Counted from the first letter of the stretch, positions 27,530 through 36,485 are shown. The stretch is 64,000 nucleotides of DNA from Luteibacter anthropi (GCF_011759365.1 NZ_JAARLZ010000005.1:1-64000), one strand, 5' to 3'. The notes: generated from the letters alone by a model not told the origin. Program-made: numbers and translations.

Positions 27530-28933
27530 ATGAAAAGCCTGCTCGTTGTCGCCATGGCCGGCACGTTGGTGGCCTGCGCCACCGTGGGTCCGGATTACCA
27601 GCCACCACGCGCCTCGCTGCCTTCGACCTGGAGCCAGTCGCACGACGGCATGACCCCGGCCGATGTCGAATCGCTGCGCACCTGGTGGCGGCGTTTCGAC
27701 GATCCCCTGCTCGACCGGCTCGTGGACCAGGCGCTCGCGAGCAACCAGGATCTCGGCATTGCCCTGGCCCGCCTGCAACAGGCCAGGGCCGACCGCAGTA
27801 TCGCGGCGGCAGGGCTGGGGCCCAGTGTGGGCGCACGCGGAAGCCTGCAGACCTTGCGCACCAGCCGGCGCACCGATCCACCGGGGGCCGGCGTAACGCA
27901 AGCCTATGATGCGGGCATCGACGCCAGCTGGGAGCTGGACTTGTTCGGTGGATTGCATCGCAACCTCGAAGCGGCGGATGCACGCGTATCGGCCGTCGAA
28001 GCCGATGGCTACGCATTGCGCGTCGCGCTGCTCGCCGAACTGGCGACCGACTACGGCCAGCTGCGCATGACGCAGGCACGCCTGACCGTTGCGCAGGAAA
28101 ACATCGACACGCTACGTGATAGCGAGCGTATCGCCGAGCGCGCCTGGCACGCGGGGCTGGGCACCGAAGCCGATTACCGGCAGGCCCGCGCCGAACGTGA
28201 AGCCGCACAGGCACAGCCCGCGCAACTGGAAGCCGGGATCGCGCGCCTGAGCCATACATTGGGCGTGCTTGCCGGTGGCTTCCCCGGCGACTGGAAAGAA
28301 GCCTTGCAGGCAACAGCACCCACACCGCTGCTGCCGCCACGTTTACCGCTCTCCATGCCTTCGGACGTGATCCGCCAGCGCCCCGACCTGCGCGCGGACG
28401 AACGTCGCCTTGCCGCTGCCACAGCGGATATCGGTGTCGCCGAAGCGGCACGCTATCCACGTTTCAGCATTCCGTTGTCGCTGGGTACCGACGCCCACCT
28501 GCTCCATGATCTCTTCAGCGCGGCGAGCGCATCGTGGAGCCTGGCATTCGCAGGGAGCCAGACGGTCTATGACGGTGGCCGCAACCGCGCCAACGTCGTT
28601 CATGCCGAAGCGGAAGCGCAGGCGGCGCGGCTTGCATGGGAGCGTGATGTCCGCCTCGCCCTGCGCGATGTGGAAGACGCGCTCACCGGCCTGGACACGG
28701 CAAGGCGCCGCCGCGAATACCTCGCGGCGGCCATCGACGACAGCCGCGCGGCGCTGGATCGCGCGACGCGGCTTTATCGCCAGGGCCTCAGCGGTTACCA
28801 GCCCGTGCTCACCGCGCAACGCTCGCTCAACACCGCACGCGACGCACGACTACTGAACGACCAGGACGAACTCGACGCCGGCATCGCCCTGTACAAAGCC
28901 CTGGGCGCAGGATGGAACACCCCACCCCTGTAG
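27530..28933 (+). CDS. RND/FUSC efflux outer-membrane lipoprotein, NodT family
   Basis: A 467-residue TolC-like channel. The lipobox LVAC places the lipidated Cys at residue 16, followed by ATVGPDYQPPRASLPSTW, the standard NodT N-terminus. Two repeated halves with long helices follow (ASNQDLGIALARLQQARADR; RQRPDLRADERRLAAATADIGVAEAARYP). Start ATG 27530 is two bases past the adaptor stop. The stop codon TAG at 28931-28933 belongs to the palindromic repeat at 28929. It completes a four-gene tripartite pump operon (24490-28933). Confidence 0.93.
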   Translation: MKSLLVVAMAGTLVACATVGPDYQPPRASLPSTWSQSHDGMTPADVESLRTWWRRFDDPLLDRLVDQALASNQDLGIALARLQQARADRSIAAAGLGPSVGARGSLQTLRTSRRTDPPGAGVTQAYDAGIDASWELDLFGGLHRNLEAADARVSAVEADGYALRVALLAELATDYGQLRMTQARLTVAQENIDTLRDSERIAERAWHAGLGTEADYRQARAEREAAQAQPAQLEAGIARLSHTLGVLAGGFPGDWKEALQATAPTPLLPPRLPLSMPSDVIRQRPDLRADERRLAAATADIGVAEAARYPRFSIPLSLGTDAHLLHDLFSAASASWSLAFAGSQTVYDGGRNRANVVHAEAEAQAARLAWERDVRLALRDVEDALTGLDTARRRREYLAAAIDDSRAALDRATRLYRQGLSGYQPVLTAQRSLNTARDARLLNDQDELDAGIALYKALGAGWNTPPL

Positions 28934-29012
28934 GAGCGCGCCTTGCGCGCGACCGCTACGGAGTGATCCGCGCATGGCTCCGTAGCGGTCGCGCGCAAGG
29001 CGCGCTCCTACA
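28929..29012. repeat. Perfect 35-bp inverted repeat pair supplying stop codons to both flanking genes
   Basis: Arms 28929-28963 and 28978-29012 are exact complements over 35 bp around a 14-base loop. They contain one forward and one complement copy of the repeat family plus a paired 8-bp extension (CTACGGAG / CTCCGTAG). The TAG in each TGTAGGAG is the stop of the efflux channel gene (28931-28933) and of the converging MFS gene (29008-29010). It probably acts as a bidirectional terminator or 3'-end stabiliser. Confidence 0.9.
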
Positions 29013-30303
29013 GGTGGTGTTGTCGTGACTTTGACCACGCTACGCTCCAGAACGCCACCAGGAGTAATCCGGTTGCCACCATGAAGGTCAGATGCATGCC
29101 CGCCGCCACGGCAGCAGGCACAGCGGCCGCTACATCATCGCGCCCCACCCCGTGCGCAAACACCGCACCAAGCAGCGAAGCCCCCGCCACCAGCCCCAGA
29201 TTGCGCGACAGATTCAACAAACCCGACACAAGTCCACGACGCCCTCCGGGCACCCCCGCCATGACCGCCGTGTTGTTTGCCGCCTGGAACGTGGCATAGC
29301 CCAGCGTCAACACGAGCAACGCAAGCAGGTAACCCGGCAATCCGTATCGCAACGGGACAAGCACCAGCGCAGCCGCACCGGCCACCATGCATCCGAGGGC
29401 CAGGATGCCGATGCGATCCGCGCCATGTCGGTCCACCAGGCGACCCGACAGGATGCCCGTCACTGCCGAGACCACCGGCCCGCACGGCATCGCCAGGCCC
29501 ACGCCTGCGGTGGTAAGTCCGAGAGCATTGGACAAATAGAACGGCCCGACCACCAGCGTCGCAATCATCACGGAAGTGACCAGCAGGTTGGCGACACAGC
29601 CCATGGCAAGGCGACGGTCGCGCAGCAGTCCGAAATCCAGCAGCGGTGCCTGCGCACGCGTTTCGTTGACTTCGTCGACAGGCAGGTAACGCCAGGCGAA
29701 GACGATCGCCAGCATTCCCAGCGGAATACTGACCAGGAAGATCGCCCGCCAGCCCAGCGTCGCGAGCAGGATGCCGCCAAGCGACGGCCCCAGTGCGGTG
29801 CCTATGGCCGACGTGGTGCCAAGCCAGCCCATCGCCGAACCAATGCGCTCCCGGGGCACCGTACCCGCCACGAAGGCCAGCGTAAGCGCCATCATCACCG
29901 CTGCGCCGGCGCCTTGCAGCGCCCTGGCGAGCAACAACCAGGGCAGCGACGGGGCAAGTCCGCAGAACAGCGACGCCCAGGTGTACAGCAGCAACCCGGC
30001 AAGCAGCAGCCGGCGATGCCCCACATGGTCACCGAACCGACCGGCCACCACGACGAGGGCCGTCACGGCCACGAGGTACACGATCACCACCCACTGTGCA
30101 TCGTGAAAGCTGCTGCCGAACACCCGGGCGAAGGTGGGTAGTGCGACGTTGGCGATGCTGGTGCCCAGCGACGACATGAGCATGCACAACGAAAGGGCGG
30201 CAAGCGCGGGCCGGGCCGAAGGCGCGGCCGAGCGCTGCCCGGAGCGTTCTCCGGACACGGAAGACAGGTTCAAGGGGGTGCTCTCGCAATAAAGGGATGG
30301 CAT
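29008..30303 (-). CDS. MFS transporter, drug-exporter type
   Basis: A 431-residue inner-membrane protein with about 12 hydrophobic segments. Segment 1 has SLGTSIANVALPTFARVFG, loop 2-3 the MFS signature GRFGDHVGHRRLLLAG, and segment 5 the antiporter-like GTALGPSLGGILLATLGWR. This fits DHA-type proton-coupled drug or metabolite exporters; the substrate is unknown. It is divergent from a LysR regulator. Start ATG 30303 is provisional because a TTG at 30273 is better placed after GAGAG. Its stop lies in the repeat pair shared with the converging efflux gene. Confidence 0.88.
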   Translation of the reverse strand: MPSLYCESTPLNLSSVSGERSGQRSAAPSARPALAALSLCMLMSSLGTSIANVALPTFARVFGSSFHDAQWVVIVYLVAVTALVVVAGRFGDHVGHRRLLLAGLLLYTWASLFCGLAPSLPWLLLARALQGAGAAVMMALTLAFVAGTVPRERIGSAMGWLGTTSAIGTALGPSLGGILLATLGWRAIFLVSIPLGMLAIVFAWRYLPVDEVNETRAQAPLLDFGLLRDRRLAMGCVANLLVTSVMIATLVVGPFYLSNALGLTTAGVGLAMPCGPVVSAVTGILSGRLVDRHGADRIGILALGCMVAGAAALVLVPLRYGLPGYLLALLVLTLGYATFQAANNTAVMAGVPGGRRGLVSGLLNLSRNLGLVAGASLLGAVFAHGVGRDDVAAAVPAAVAAGMHLTFMVATGLLLVAFWSVAWSKSRQHHL

Positions 30304-30394
30304 CAGCGTAGTGACGCCCCCGCCGTCACGGAAGGCGCGACGCATGCATTGACTACCTGCGTGGCACGCCATGTCGCATGGTATCGTCCGCGCC

Positions 30395-31285
30395 ATGTCG
30401 CAGCCCGACCTCAACCTGCTGCTCACCCTCGATGTCCTGCTCGCCGAGGGCAGCGTCGCGGCCGCCGCACGGCGGCTGCAGCTGAGCCCTTCGGCCATGA
30501 GCCGGGCGCTTGCGCGACTGCGCGAGGCCACCGGCGATCCGTTGCTGGTGCGGGCCGGCAGCGCACTGGTGCCATCGCCACGCGCGCTGGAACTACGTGA
30601 TCGTGTCGCCCAGCTCGTGCGCGATGCGGATGCCGTGTTGAAACCGGCGCATGCACCGGATCTCTCGCAGCTTTCACGCACCTTCACCCTGCTTTGCAGC
30701 GATGGCTTCGCCGAAAGCTTCGGGGCCGCACTTATCAGCCGCCTGCGTGCCGATGCACCGGCCGTGCGGCTGCGTTTCATGCAGAAGGTGCGCAAGGGAA
30801 GCACCCCTTTGCGGGATGGCAGCGTCGATCTGGAAACCGGCGTGGTCGGTACCAGCACGAGCCCGGAAATCCGCACGCGTGCGTTGTTCGAGGATCGCTT
30901 CGTCGGCGTCGTGCGCCAGGAACACCCGCTGGCACAGCGACTACCCGATGCCCGCGACTACGCCGCGGCAAGCCACGTCCTGGTGTCCCGCCGCGCGCCT
31001 GATCGCGGTGTCGTCGACGACGCGCTGGAGGCGCTCGGCCTGCAACGCGATATCGCGGTGATCGTCAGCGGGTTCGGGCCGGCCATTGCGCTGGCCCGCG
31101 CCACCGATCTCGTCGCCACGGTGCCCGAGCGGCATACGCGTGCCCTGCACGAGGGCATGCATGCATTCCCGCTACCCGTCGATATTCCGGCGATAACCCT
31201 GTCGATGCTCTGGCACCCGCGCATGGATGGCGATGCGACGCACACGTGGCTGCGCACCTGTGTCCGCGAAACCTGCTCCCTGTAG
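30395..31285 (+). CDS. LysR-family transcriptional regulator
   Basis: A 296-residue regulator beginning SQPDLNLLLTLDVLLAEGSVAAAA, with HTH ARRLQLSPSAMSRALARL, and a LysR effector domain. Divergent from the MFS exporter, which it probably controls. ATG 30371 is eight codons upstream and possible. The stop TAG at 31283-31285 is the TAG of a TGTAGGAG repeat. Confidence 0.9.
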   Translation: MSQPDLNLLLTLDVLLAEGSVAAAARRLQLSPSAMSRALARLREATGDPLLVRAGSALVPSPRALELRDRVAQLVRDADAVLKPAHAPDLSQLSRTFTLLCSDGFAESFGAALISRLRADAPAVRLRFMQKVRKGSTPLRDGSVDLETGVVGTSTSPEIRTRALFEDRFVGVVRQEHPLAQRLPDARDYAAASHVLVSRRAPDRGVVDDALEALGLQRDIAVIVSGFGPAIALARATDLVATVPERHTRALHEGMHAFPLPVDIPAITLSMLWHPRMDGDATHTWLRTCVRETCSL

Positions 31286-31349
31286 GAGCGCGCCTTGCGC
31301 GCGGCCGGTTATCGCGACAACCCGGTCGCGCGCAAGGCGCGCTCCTACA
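31281..31349. repeat. Inverted repeat pair supplying stop codons to both flanking genes
   Basis: Forward copy 31281-31308 and complement copy 31322-31349 around a short loop, between the converging LysR and XRE genes. The repeat TAG at 31283-31285 ends the LysR gene and the complementary one at 31345-31347 ends the XRE gene. Confidence 0.88.
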
Positions 31350-32181
31350 GGGGGGTGTTGCGCATCAGGGTGGTCAAGCGGTCGGCATCTTCCGGTGTGG
31401 CCGGGTTGTACACCACGAGGCTGAGGTCGGGGCGGCCGTCTACGATGAAGGATGAGTATTCGAAACTCATCGGGCCCAGCGCATGGTGGCGAAGGCGCTT
31501 CAGCCCGGCGCCATAGCCGCGCACGTCGTTGCTACGCCACATCGCCTCGAAATCAGCACTTGAACTGCATAGTTCCGCGACAAGGCCCTCCGCTTTCGAC
31601 GCCACGCCTGCGCGTGCCACATCCGCACGAAAGGCCGCCACGACGAAACGCGCCACGCCTTCCCAGTCGAACTGAGCCTCGCGAACGTACGAATCCTGGA
31701 AAATGAGCCGGAGCACATTCCGGCGCTCGGGCGGCAGCTTGCCGTAGTCCGTCAGCACCATGGTGGCGGCCCGGTTCCAGGCCACGATGTCCCATAGCGG
31801 CGTCTTCACGAAGGCAGGGCTGATGGCAAAGGCATCCAGCACTCTTTGCAGGCGCGGGGTCACGCTGTCGTCTTCCACGTAGCGCACATCCGGCGAGCGA
31901 CCGAGCGCAAGCAGGAACAGGTGTTCGCGCTCGGCGTCGGTGAGCATCAAGGCTTGCGCGATACGCTCCAGAACCTCGGCCGAAGGTGCGCCGCCGCGGC
32001 CCTGCTCCAGCCATGTGTACCAGGTGGCGCTGATGCTGGCTCGTTGCGCGACTTCTTCCCGTCGCAATCCAGGCGTGCGTCGGCGCGCGGTCGTGAAACC
32101 CAGGGCAGCCGGGTCGAGTTTGGCGCGGCGGTCCTTCAGGAACACACCGAGCAGGTCCGCGTTCGCTGTGGTCGTCGCCAT
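31345..32181 (-). CDS. XRE-family regulator with MmyB-like ligand domain
   Basis: A 278-residue transcription factor: HTH_3 at residues 10-80 (TPGLRREEVAQRASISATWYTWLEQGR), then a MmyB-like PAS-type domain (LDAFAISPAFVKTPLWDIVAWN, FFxxxR-like regions, HHALGPMSFEYSSFIVDGRPDLSLVVYNP). This large family, often annotated only as helix-turn-helix regulator, commonly represses a divergent SDR or oxidoreductase gene, which is the arrangement here. Start ATG 32181; a TTATAC/GTATAA palindrome lies just upstream. Confidence 0.92.
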   Translation of the reverse strand: MATTTANADLLGVFLKDRRAKLDPAALGFTTARRRTPGLRREEVAQRASISATWYTWLEQGRGGAPSAEVLERIAQALMLTDAEREHLFLLALGRSPDVRYVEDDSVTPRLQRVLDAFAISPAFVKTPLWDIVAWNRAATMVLTDYGKLPPERRNVLRLIFQDSYVREAQFDWEGVARFVVAAFRADVARAGVASKAEGLVAELCSSSADFEAMWRSNDVRGYGAGLKRLRHHALGPMSFEYSSFIVDGRPDLSLVVYNPATPEDADRLTTLMRNTPL

Positions 32182-32192
32182 CCTGTTAGTCC

Positions 32193-32206
32193 TTATACCC
32201 GTATAA
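32193..32206. promoter_or_regulatory. Palindrome, candidate operator of the XRE regulator
   Basis: TTATACCCGTATAA is a 14-bp palindrome with a 2-bp centre, 11 bp upstream of the XRE start and 68 bp upstream of the divergent SDR gene. AT-rich palindromes at this position fit autoregulation and control of the divergent gene. Confidence 0.55.
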
Positions 32207-32274
32207 CGTCACGACTTTACCCCGATATCCATGGAGACAAGAGTAACGCCATCGACCAATGATGGAGCAACACC

Positions 32275-33168
32275 ATGCACGTATTCGTCACCGGAGCCAC
32301 CGGCTTCGTCGGCTCGGCCGTCGTACAGGAACTGCTTGCCCATGGGCACGAGGTCAGTGGTCTCGTGCGCTCGGATGCCGGTGCTAAAGCGCTGGCCGCC
32401 ACCGGCGCCCGGGTCGTCCGTGGCTCGCTGGAAGACCTGGACAGCATGCGCCAGGGCGCCCGCGAAGCCGATGCGGTGATCCATACCGCGTTCAACCACG
32501 ATTTCTCTCGCTTCCTTGAGAACTGCGAGCTGGACCGTCGCGCCATTGACGCCATCGGCAACGCATTGGATGGCTCGACAAAACCCTTTGTGATCACGTC
32601 GGGCCTGGGGCATATGGAACATGGGCGCCTGGCCACCGAAGACACCGCATCACTTCCCGTCTCGCCCGCGTACCCACGCGCATCGGAAGCGGCCGCGGAA
32701 GCCGTCGCGACACGCGGAGTCCACGCCATGGTGGTGCGACTTCCGCCCACCGTGCATGGCGATGGCGATCACGGTTTCGTGCCGCATCTGGTCAACGTTG
32801 CACGGGACAAGGGCGTGGCAGCCTATGTGGGCGATGGCGCAAACCGCTGGCCGGCCGTACATCGCTTCGATGCCGCCCGCGTCTATCGACTCGCCGTCGA
32901 ACGAGGCAGCCGGGGTGCCCGTTATCACGCGGTGACGGAAGAAGGCGTGCCGTTCCGCGATATCGCGGGAACGATCGGCCGCGAACTCAACGTGCCCGTG
33001 CAGGCACTTACGCCGGAAGATGCCGCCGCGCATTTCGCCTGGTTCGCCCGTTTCACCGCCCTGGATGTACCGGCCTCCGCAGCGCAGACCCGGGCGGCCC
33101 TGGGCTGGGAAGACGCGGGCCATCCCAGCCTGCTCGATGACATGAAGGCGCACTACTTCCACCGCTGA
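32275..33168 (+). CDS. NAD(P)-dependent extended-SDR oxidoreductase
   Basis: A 297-residue Rossmann protein with VFVTGATGFVGSAVVQELL at the start, an ARG-like ATGARVVRGSLEDLDS block, and Ser/Tyr/Lys-type active-site region weakly represented (ITSGLGHM; SPAYPRASEAAAEA, where the YxxxK is Y-PRA-S, lacking the Lys). Such atypical extended SDRs act as putative reductases or NAD(P)H sensors. The missing lysine makes classical dehydrogenase chemistry doubtful. It is divergent from the XRE regulator. Confidence 0.85.
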   Translation: MHVFVTGATGFVGSAVVQELLAHGHEVSGLVRSDAGAKALAATGARVVRGSLEDLDSMRQGAREADAVIHTAFNHDFSRFLENCELDRRAIDAIGNALDGSTKPFVITSGLGHMEHGRLATEDTASLPVSPAYPRASEAAAEAVATRGVHAMVVRLPPTVHGDGDHGFVPHLVNVARDKGVAAYVGDGANRWPAVHRFDAARVYRLAVERGSRGARYHAVTEEGVPFRDIAGTIGRELNVPVQALTPEDAAAHFAWFARFTALDVPASAAQTRAALGWEDAGHPSLLDDMKAHYFHR

Positions 33169-33197
33169 CTGAAGCCAGGCACGGAAGCCATGCTGCG

Positions 33198-34082
33198 CTA
33201 GTCCAGCGAACGTCCCTTGCGCCAGTAGCCCATGAGGTTCATGGCCTTGCGATCGACGCCCCGTTCGTTGACGAGGTGGCGGCGGATATCCAGCACCGCC
33301 GCCGCTTCACCGGCGATCCAGGCGTAGAACGCGCCATCACCACCGCTGGCCTGCTCCCAGAGAATGTCGTTGTCCACGTCGATATCGGTCACGGCGGCAT
33401 CCACGTCGTGACGCGGCAATGGCACGTCACGCAGGGCTTCCAGCAAGCGCTGGCCATAGTCGTACGCGTGATCGCGTGGCAGCCAGCGGACGCTCAGCCC
33501 TTCGAGGGCTGCCAATGGCAGGCGGTCTGCTTCGGTAGGCACCTCGATAAGCGCCTCGATGCGCGGGCGCGATGGCGATGCCGCGATGTGATCGAGAATC
33601 GAAGCCACGGCAGGCAGCGCGCTCTCATCCGCCACGATCAGTACGCGATCGACATCCTGCGGCGGATGCCACTCATAGCCGCGCGAGTCGTGCTCTGCGC
33701 GCGCATCCGGCGCGAACAGCACCATGGAATCACCCTCTTTCGCTTCCAGCGCCCAGCGGGATGCGGGGCCGATGCTTCCGTGCACCGCGAAATCAATATC
33801 CACTTCCGCGACATCCGCACGCAAGGCCCGGATGGTGTATGTGCGCATCGCGGGTTTCGATGCGTCGTCGAGTGCGCGGAAGGCAGCAATCCAGTCGGGG
33901 CCGCGTGGCAACTCCGGCCGCTGGCCGGCCTGTTCGGGGAAGAACATCTTGATGCGCTGGTCGGGTCCGGGAAACGCCATGCCGGCGACATCCTCACCCG
34001 TGAACACGAAACGCACCATCGAAGGGCTCAACACGATGCGGTGTTTGACCACCGTATCGAAGAAACGATAACTGTCGACCAT
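33198..34082 (-). CDS. Siderophore-interacting protein (ViuB/SIP-type ferric reductase)
   Basis: Cytosolic FAD-dependent reductase that releases iron from imported ferric siderophores. The 294-residue protein has the FAD-binding barrel (RIVLSPSMVRFVFTGEDV, PAMRTYTIRAL, GSIGPASRWALEA) and the NAD(P)H domain (VLIVADESALPAVASIL, FYAWIAGEAAAVLDIRRHL), ending with MNLMGYWRKGRS. The start ATG 34082 has GGAG at five bases; a GTG at 34088 is too close to it. No siderophore receptor or Fur box is evident nearby. Confidence 0.92.
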   Translation of the reverse strand: MVDSYRFFDTVVKHRIVLSPSMVRFVFTGEDVAGMAFPGPDQRIKMFFPEQAGQRPELPRGPDWIAAFRALDDASKPAMRTYTIRALRADVAEVDIDFAVHGSIGPASRWALEAKEGDSMVLFAPDARAEHDSRGYEWHPPQDVDRVLIVADESALPAVASILDHIAASPSRPRIEALIEVPTEADRLPLAALEGLSVRWLPRDHAYDYGQRLLEALRDVPLPRHDVDAAVTDIDVDNDILWEQASGGDGAFYAWIAGEAAAVLDIRRHLVNERGVDRKAMNLMGYWRKGRSLD

Positions 34083-34208
34083 GACCACTCCACATCACCA
34101 TGCCCGATACGGGCAGCAAGGGTGGCTGCGTCGACCGGCAATGCGGCGCGTGGCTGGAAAGCAAGTCTGCGCCCTGGGCGCAGGCTTCGCAAGTTACCGC
34201 GGGTAAAT

Positions 34209-34235
34209 CGAGGCGTGCGCAAAACGCACGCCTCG
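34209..34235. terminator. 11-bp perfect hairpin
   Basis: CGAGGCGTGCG and CGCACGCCTCG pair perfectly around CAAAA. It lies in the gap upstream of the siderophore-interacting protein gene and downstream of the S46 peptidase gene. No T run follows, so its role is uncertain. Confidence 0.45.
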
Positions 34236-34242
34236 CCGCCCA

Positions 34243-34354
34243 TGTAGGAGCGCGCCTCGCGCGCGACCGCTTTTGGCGATCACCATTCCGCCGAACGCTG
34301 CTGCGGCCGGCCAGGTACGGGCCATAACGGTCGCGCGCAAGGCGCGCTCCTACA
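34243..34354. repeat. Widely spaced inverted pair of palindromic repeats
   Basis: Forward copy at 34243-34268 and complement copy at 34329-34354, 60 bp apart, just past the stop of the S46 peptidase gene. Confidence 0.8.
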
Positions 34355-34362
34355 AGAGCCTT

Positions 34363-36438
34363 TTACTGGCGTTTGCCCTCGAGTTCTTTGGCCAGTTCCG
34401 GGAGGTGATAGACCTTGCGTACGGCTTCCAGCAATGCCGCGGTATCCACCGCCACCGCGCGGTTCATCGTGCCGTCGAAGGTGAAATCGCCACCCAGCGA
34501 ATGGATGTTGCCGTCGAAGATGAGGCCAATGGCGTGGCCCTCCCTGTCGATCACCGGGCTGCCCGAATTGCCGCCGATGATGTCGTTGTCGGTGACGAAA
34601 TCGAACGGCGTGGACAGGTCGAGCGACGACTTGGCCTTGATCCAGCTATCCGGAAGCCGGAAAGGATCGGCACCTGTCGCACGCGTATACGCACCGGCGA
34701 AGTCGGTGAACGGAGGCACGTCCTTGCCCTTCTCCTTCCAGCCCACCACCTTGCCGAAGCTCAGGCGCGGCGAGAAGGTGGCATCGGGATAGTTCGACGT
34801 ACCGTCGCGCGCGAAGCGTGCCTGCGCGATGGCTTCTTCCGCCTTCGACGTCGGTGCGGACACTTCATCCTCGTACTGCTTGCGGATGGCACGCGCTTCC
34901 GGATCGACGGACCGCGCGAGCACGATCATCGGATCATTCGATGCCGCGATGGCCGTCTCACCACCTTCCCACAACGCCTTGCGCGCAGCAGGATCGGCAA
35001 GCTTCGTGCCCTTGACCAGTGAGTCGGCCACCTGAGCCGGAGAGTGCGTGCCGAGTACCTGCTTCACGAACGGATCGTCTGCACCCAGGATCTGGCGCAG
35101 CTTTTCCAGCGACCAGCTCATCAGGGTGGTTTCGAACGCGGGATACACCGGCGCGGTGGAAACCACCTGTTGCTCCAGTGCAGGGAGGTTTGCATCGCGA
35201 TACTCCGGCAGGCGTTCACCGTCGGGTTTTCCGTGTTCCGCAGCCGCTCGCACCAGCGTACGCGCCTGCATGAACAGCTGGCCGCCGACGTCGAAGCCAC
35301 GTCCGTTCTCCAGCAGGTTGAAGCGGTCACGAAGTTCCAGGGCCTTCGACTGGGCCTTGGCAAGATCGGCCCAGGGATCGCCGAACTTCTCGCGACGCGA
35401 GCCATCCGCTGCGATCCACTGGCGCAGTGCAGCGTCATCCTGCTGTTTGGTCTGCTGGAACCGCTTGTCGGTCAGGGTTTCGAGCCAGCCACGATAGACC
35501 TTCAGCGAATTGTCGAAACCGAAGAGAAGGTCCTGTGCCTGCTTGGCCTGCTCGTCGCCACGACGACCGTATTCCCACAGCACGCCGCGAAGCTCGGACA
35601 GGAAAGCCACGGAAGGCACGAGCTTGTGATCGCGCATGTCTTCCAGCTGTGCCCACGGCACCGCACGCTGCGTGGAGCCGGGGTTGCCGACCACGAAGGT
35701 CATGTCGCCGGCCTTGGGGCCCTTGGGCGAGAACGGCAGGTAATCCGGGGTCTTTGCCGGCTTGCCGTCGACGTAGGCGCGGAAGAAGGTCACGTCGAGG
35801 TCGTAGCGCGGGAAATTGAAGTTGTCCGGATCGCCGCCGAAGAAGGCGATGGACTGTTCCGGTGCGAATACCAGGCGCACATCCTGGAAGCGCTTGTACT
35901 TGTACAGCGCGTAGCGGCCGCCGTTGTAGAGCTTCACCACGTCGCAGCGCCAGGCTTTCGCATCACCGGCCACGCAGCCCTTTTCCACGTCGCTTTCCAC
36001 GGCACGCTCGGCCTTGATGCGCTCTGCGCCATCCTTGCCGTTCAGTGCGCCGAGCACCTTGTCGGTGACGTCGGTGATCGTGTCGAGCTGGTTGAGCTCC
36101 ACTTCGGGGCACTTCGGCTCGTCTTCGCGGCGCGATGCCGAGAAGCCGTTTTCCATGAAGTTGCCCGTGGTGGAAAGCTGGGACAGGCAGCTGTTCGCGC
36201 AATGGTGGTTGGTCATCACCAGGCCATCGGGCGACACGAAGGAGCCCGAACACCCTTCGGCCAGCCGCACGGTGGATTTCTGCACGCGGGATATCCACGC
36301 CGCATCCGGCGCAAACCCGTAGCGTTGTTTCATCTGCTGCAACGGCAGGTGGTCCAGCGTCCACATGCCTTCGTCCGCGAAGGCGGCGGGCGTGGCGACC
36401 AGAAGCACGCCGAGCATCGTTCCCTTGAGATACCGCAT
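34363..36438 (-). CDS. S46-family dipeptidyl-peptidase (DPP7-like)
   Basis: Periplasmic serine exopeptidase releasing dipeptides from protein fragments. The 691-residue precursor has a signal peptide (residues 1-21, ending AAFA). The chymotrypsin-like fold gives the catalytic His in VMTNHHCANSC (78-79) and Ser625 in GGNSGSPV. The residue 18 positions after Ser is Gly643; in this family Gly there goes with DPP7-type hydrophobic preference and Arg with the DPP11 type for acidic residues, so I infer a DPP7-like enzyme. I start at ATG 36438; upstream a Zur-box-like palindrome lies in the promoter region. Confidence 0.93.
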   Translation of the reverse strand: MRYLKGTMLGVLLVATPAAFADEGMWTLDHLPLQQMKQRYGFAPDAAWISRVQKSTVRLAEGCSGSFVSPDGLVMTNHHCANSCLSQLSTTGNFMENGFSASRREDEPKCPEVELNQLDTITDVTDKVLGALNGKDGAERIKAERAVESDVEKGCVAGDAKAWRCDVVKLYNGGRYALYKYKRFQDVRLVFAPEQSIAFFGGDPDNFNFPRYDLDVTFFRAYVDGKPAKTPDYLPFSPKGPKAGDMTFVVGNPGSTQRAVPWAQLEDMRDHKLVPSVAFLSELRGVLWEYGRRGDEQAKQAQDLLFGFDNSLKVYRGWLETLTDKRFQQTKQQDDAALRQWIAADGSRREKFGDPWADLAKAQSKALELRDRFNLLENGRGFDVGGQLFMQARTLVRAAAEHGKPDGERLPEYRDANLPALEQQVVSTAPVYPAFETTLMSWSLEKLRQILGADDPFVKQVLGTHSPAQVADSLVKGTKLADPAARKALWEGGETAIAASNDPMIVLARSVDPEARAIRKQYEDEVSAPTSKAEEAIAQARFARDGTSNYPDATFSPRLSFGKVVGWKEKGKDVPPFTDFAGAYTRATGADPFRLPDSWIKAKSSLDLSTPFDFVTDNDIIGGNSGSPVIDREGHAIGLIFDGNIHSLGGDFTFDGTMNRAVAVDTAALLEAVRKVYHLPELAKELEGKRQ

Positions 36439-36485
36439 CGAACGCTTCTCCTCATGAACGTGGCCGCCGGAGTGGCGACCGCAAA

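Noticed and set aside
26688-28460. Open frame of 590 codons on the minus strand
   Set aside because: It is antisense to the HlyD adaptor and outer-membrane factor genes, both with clear family motifs.
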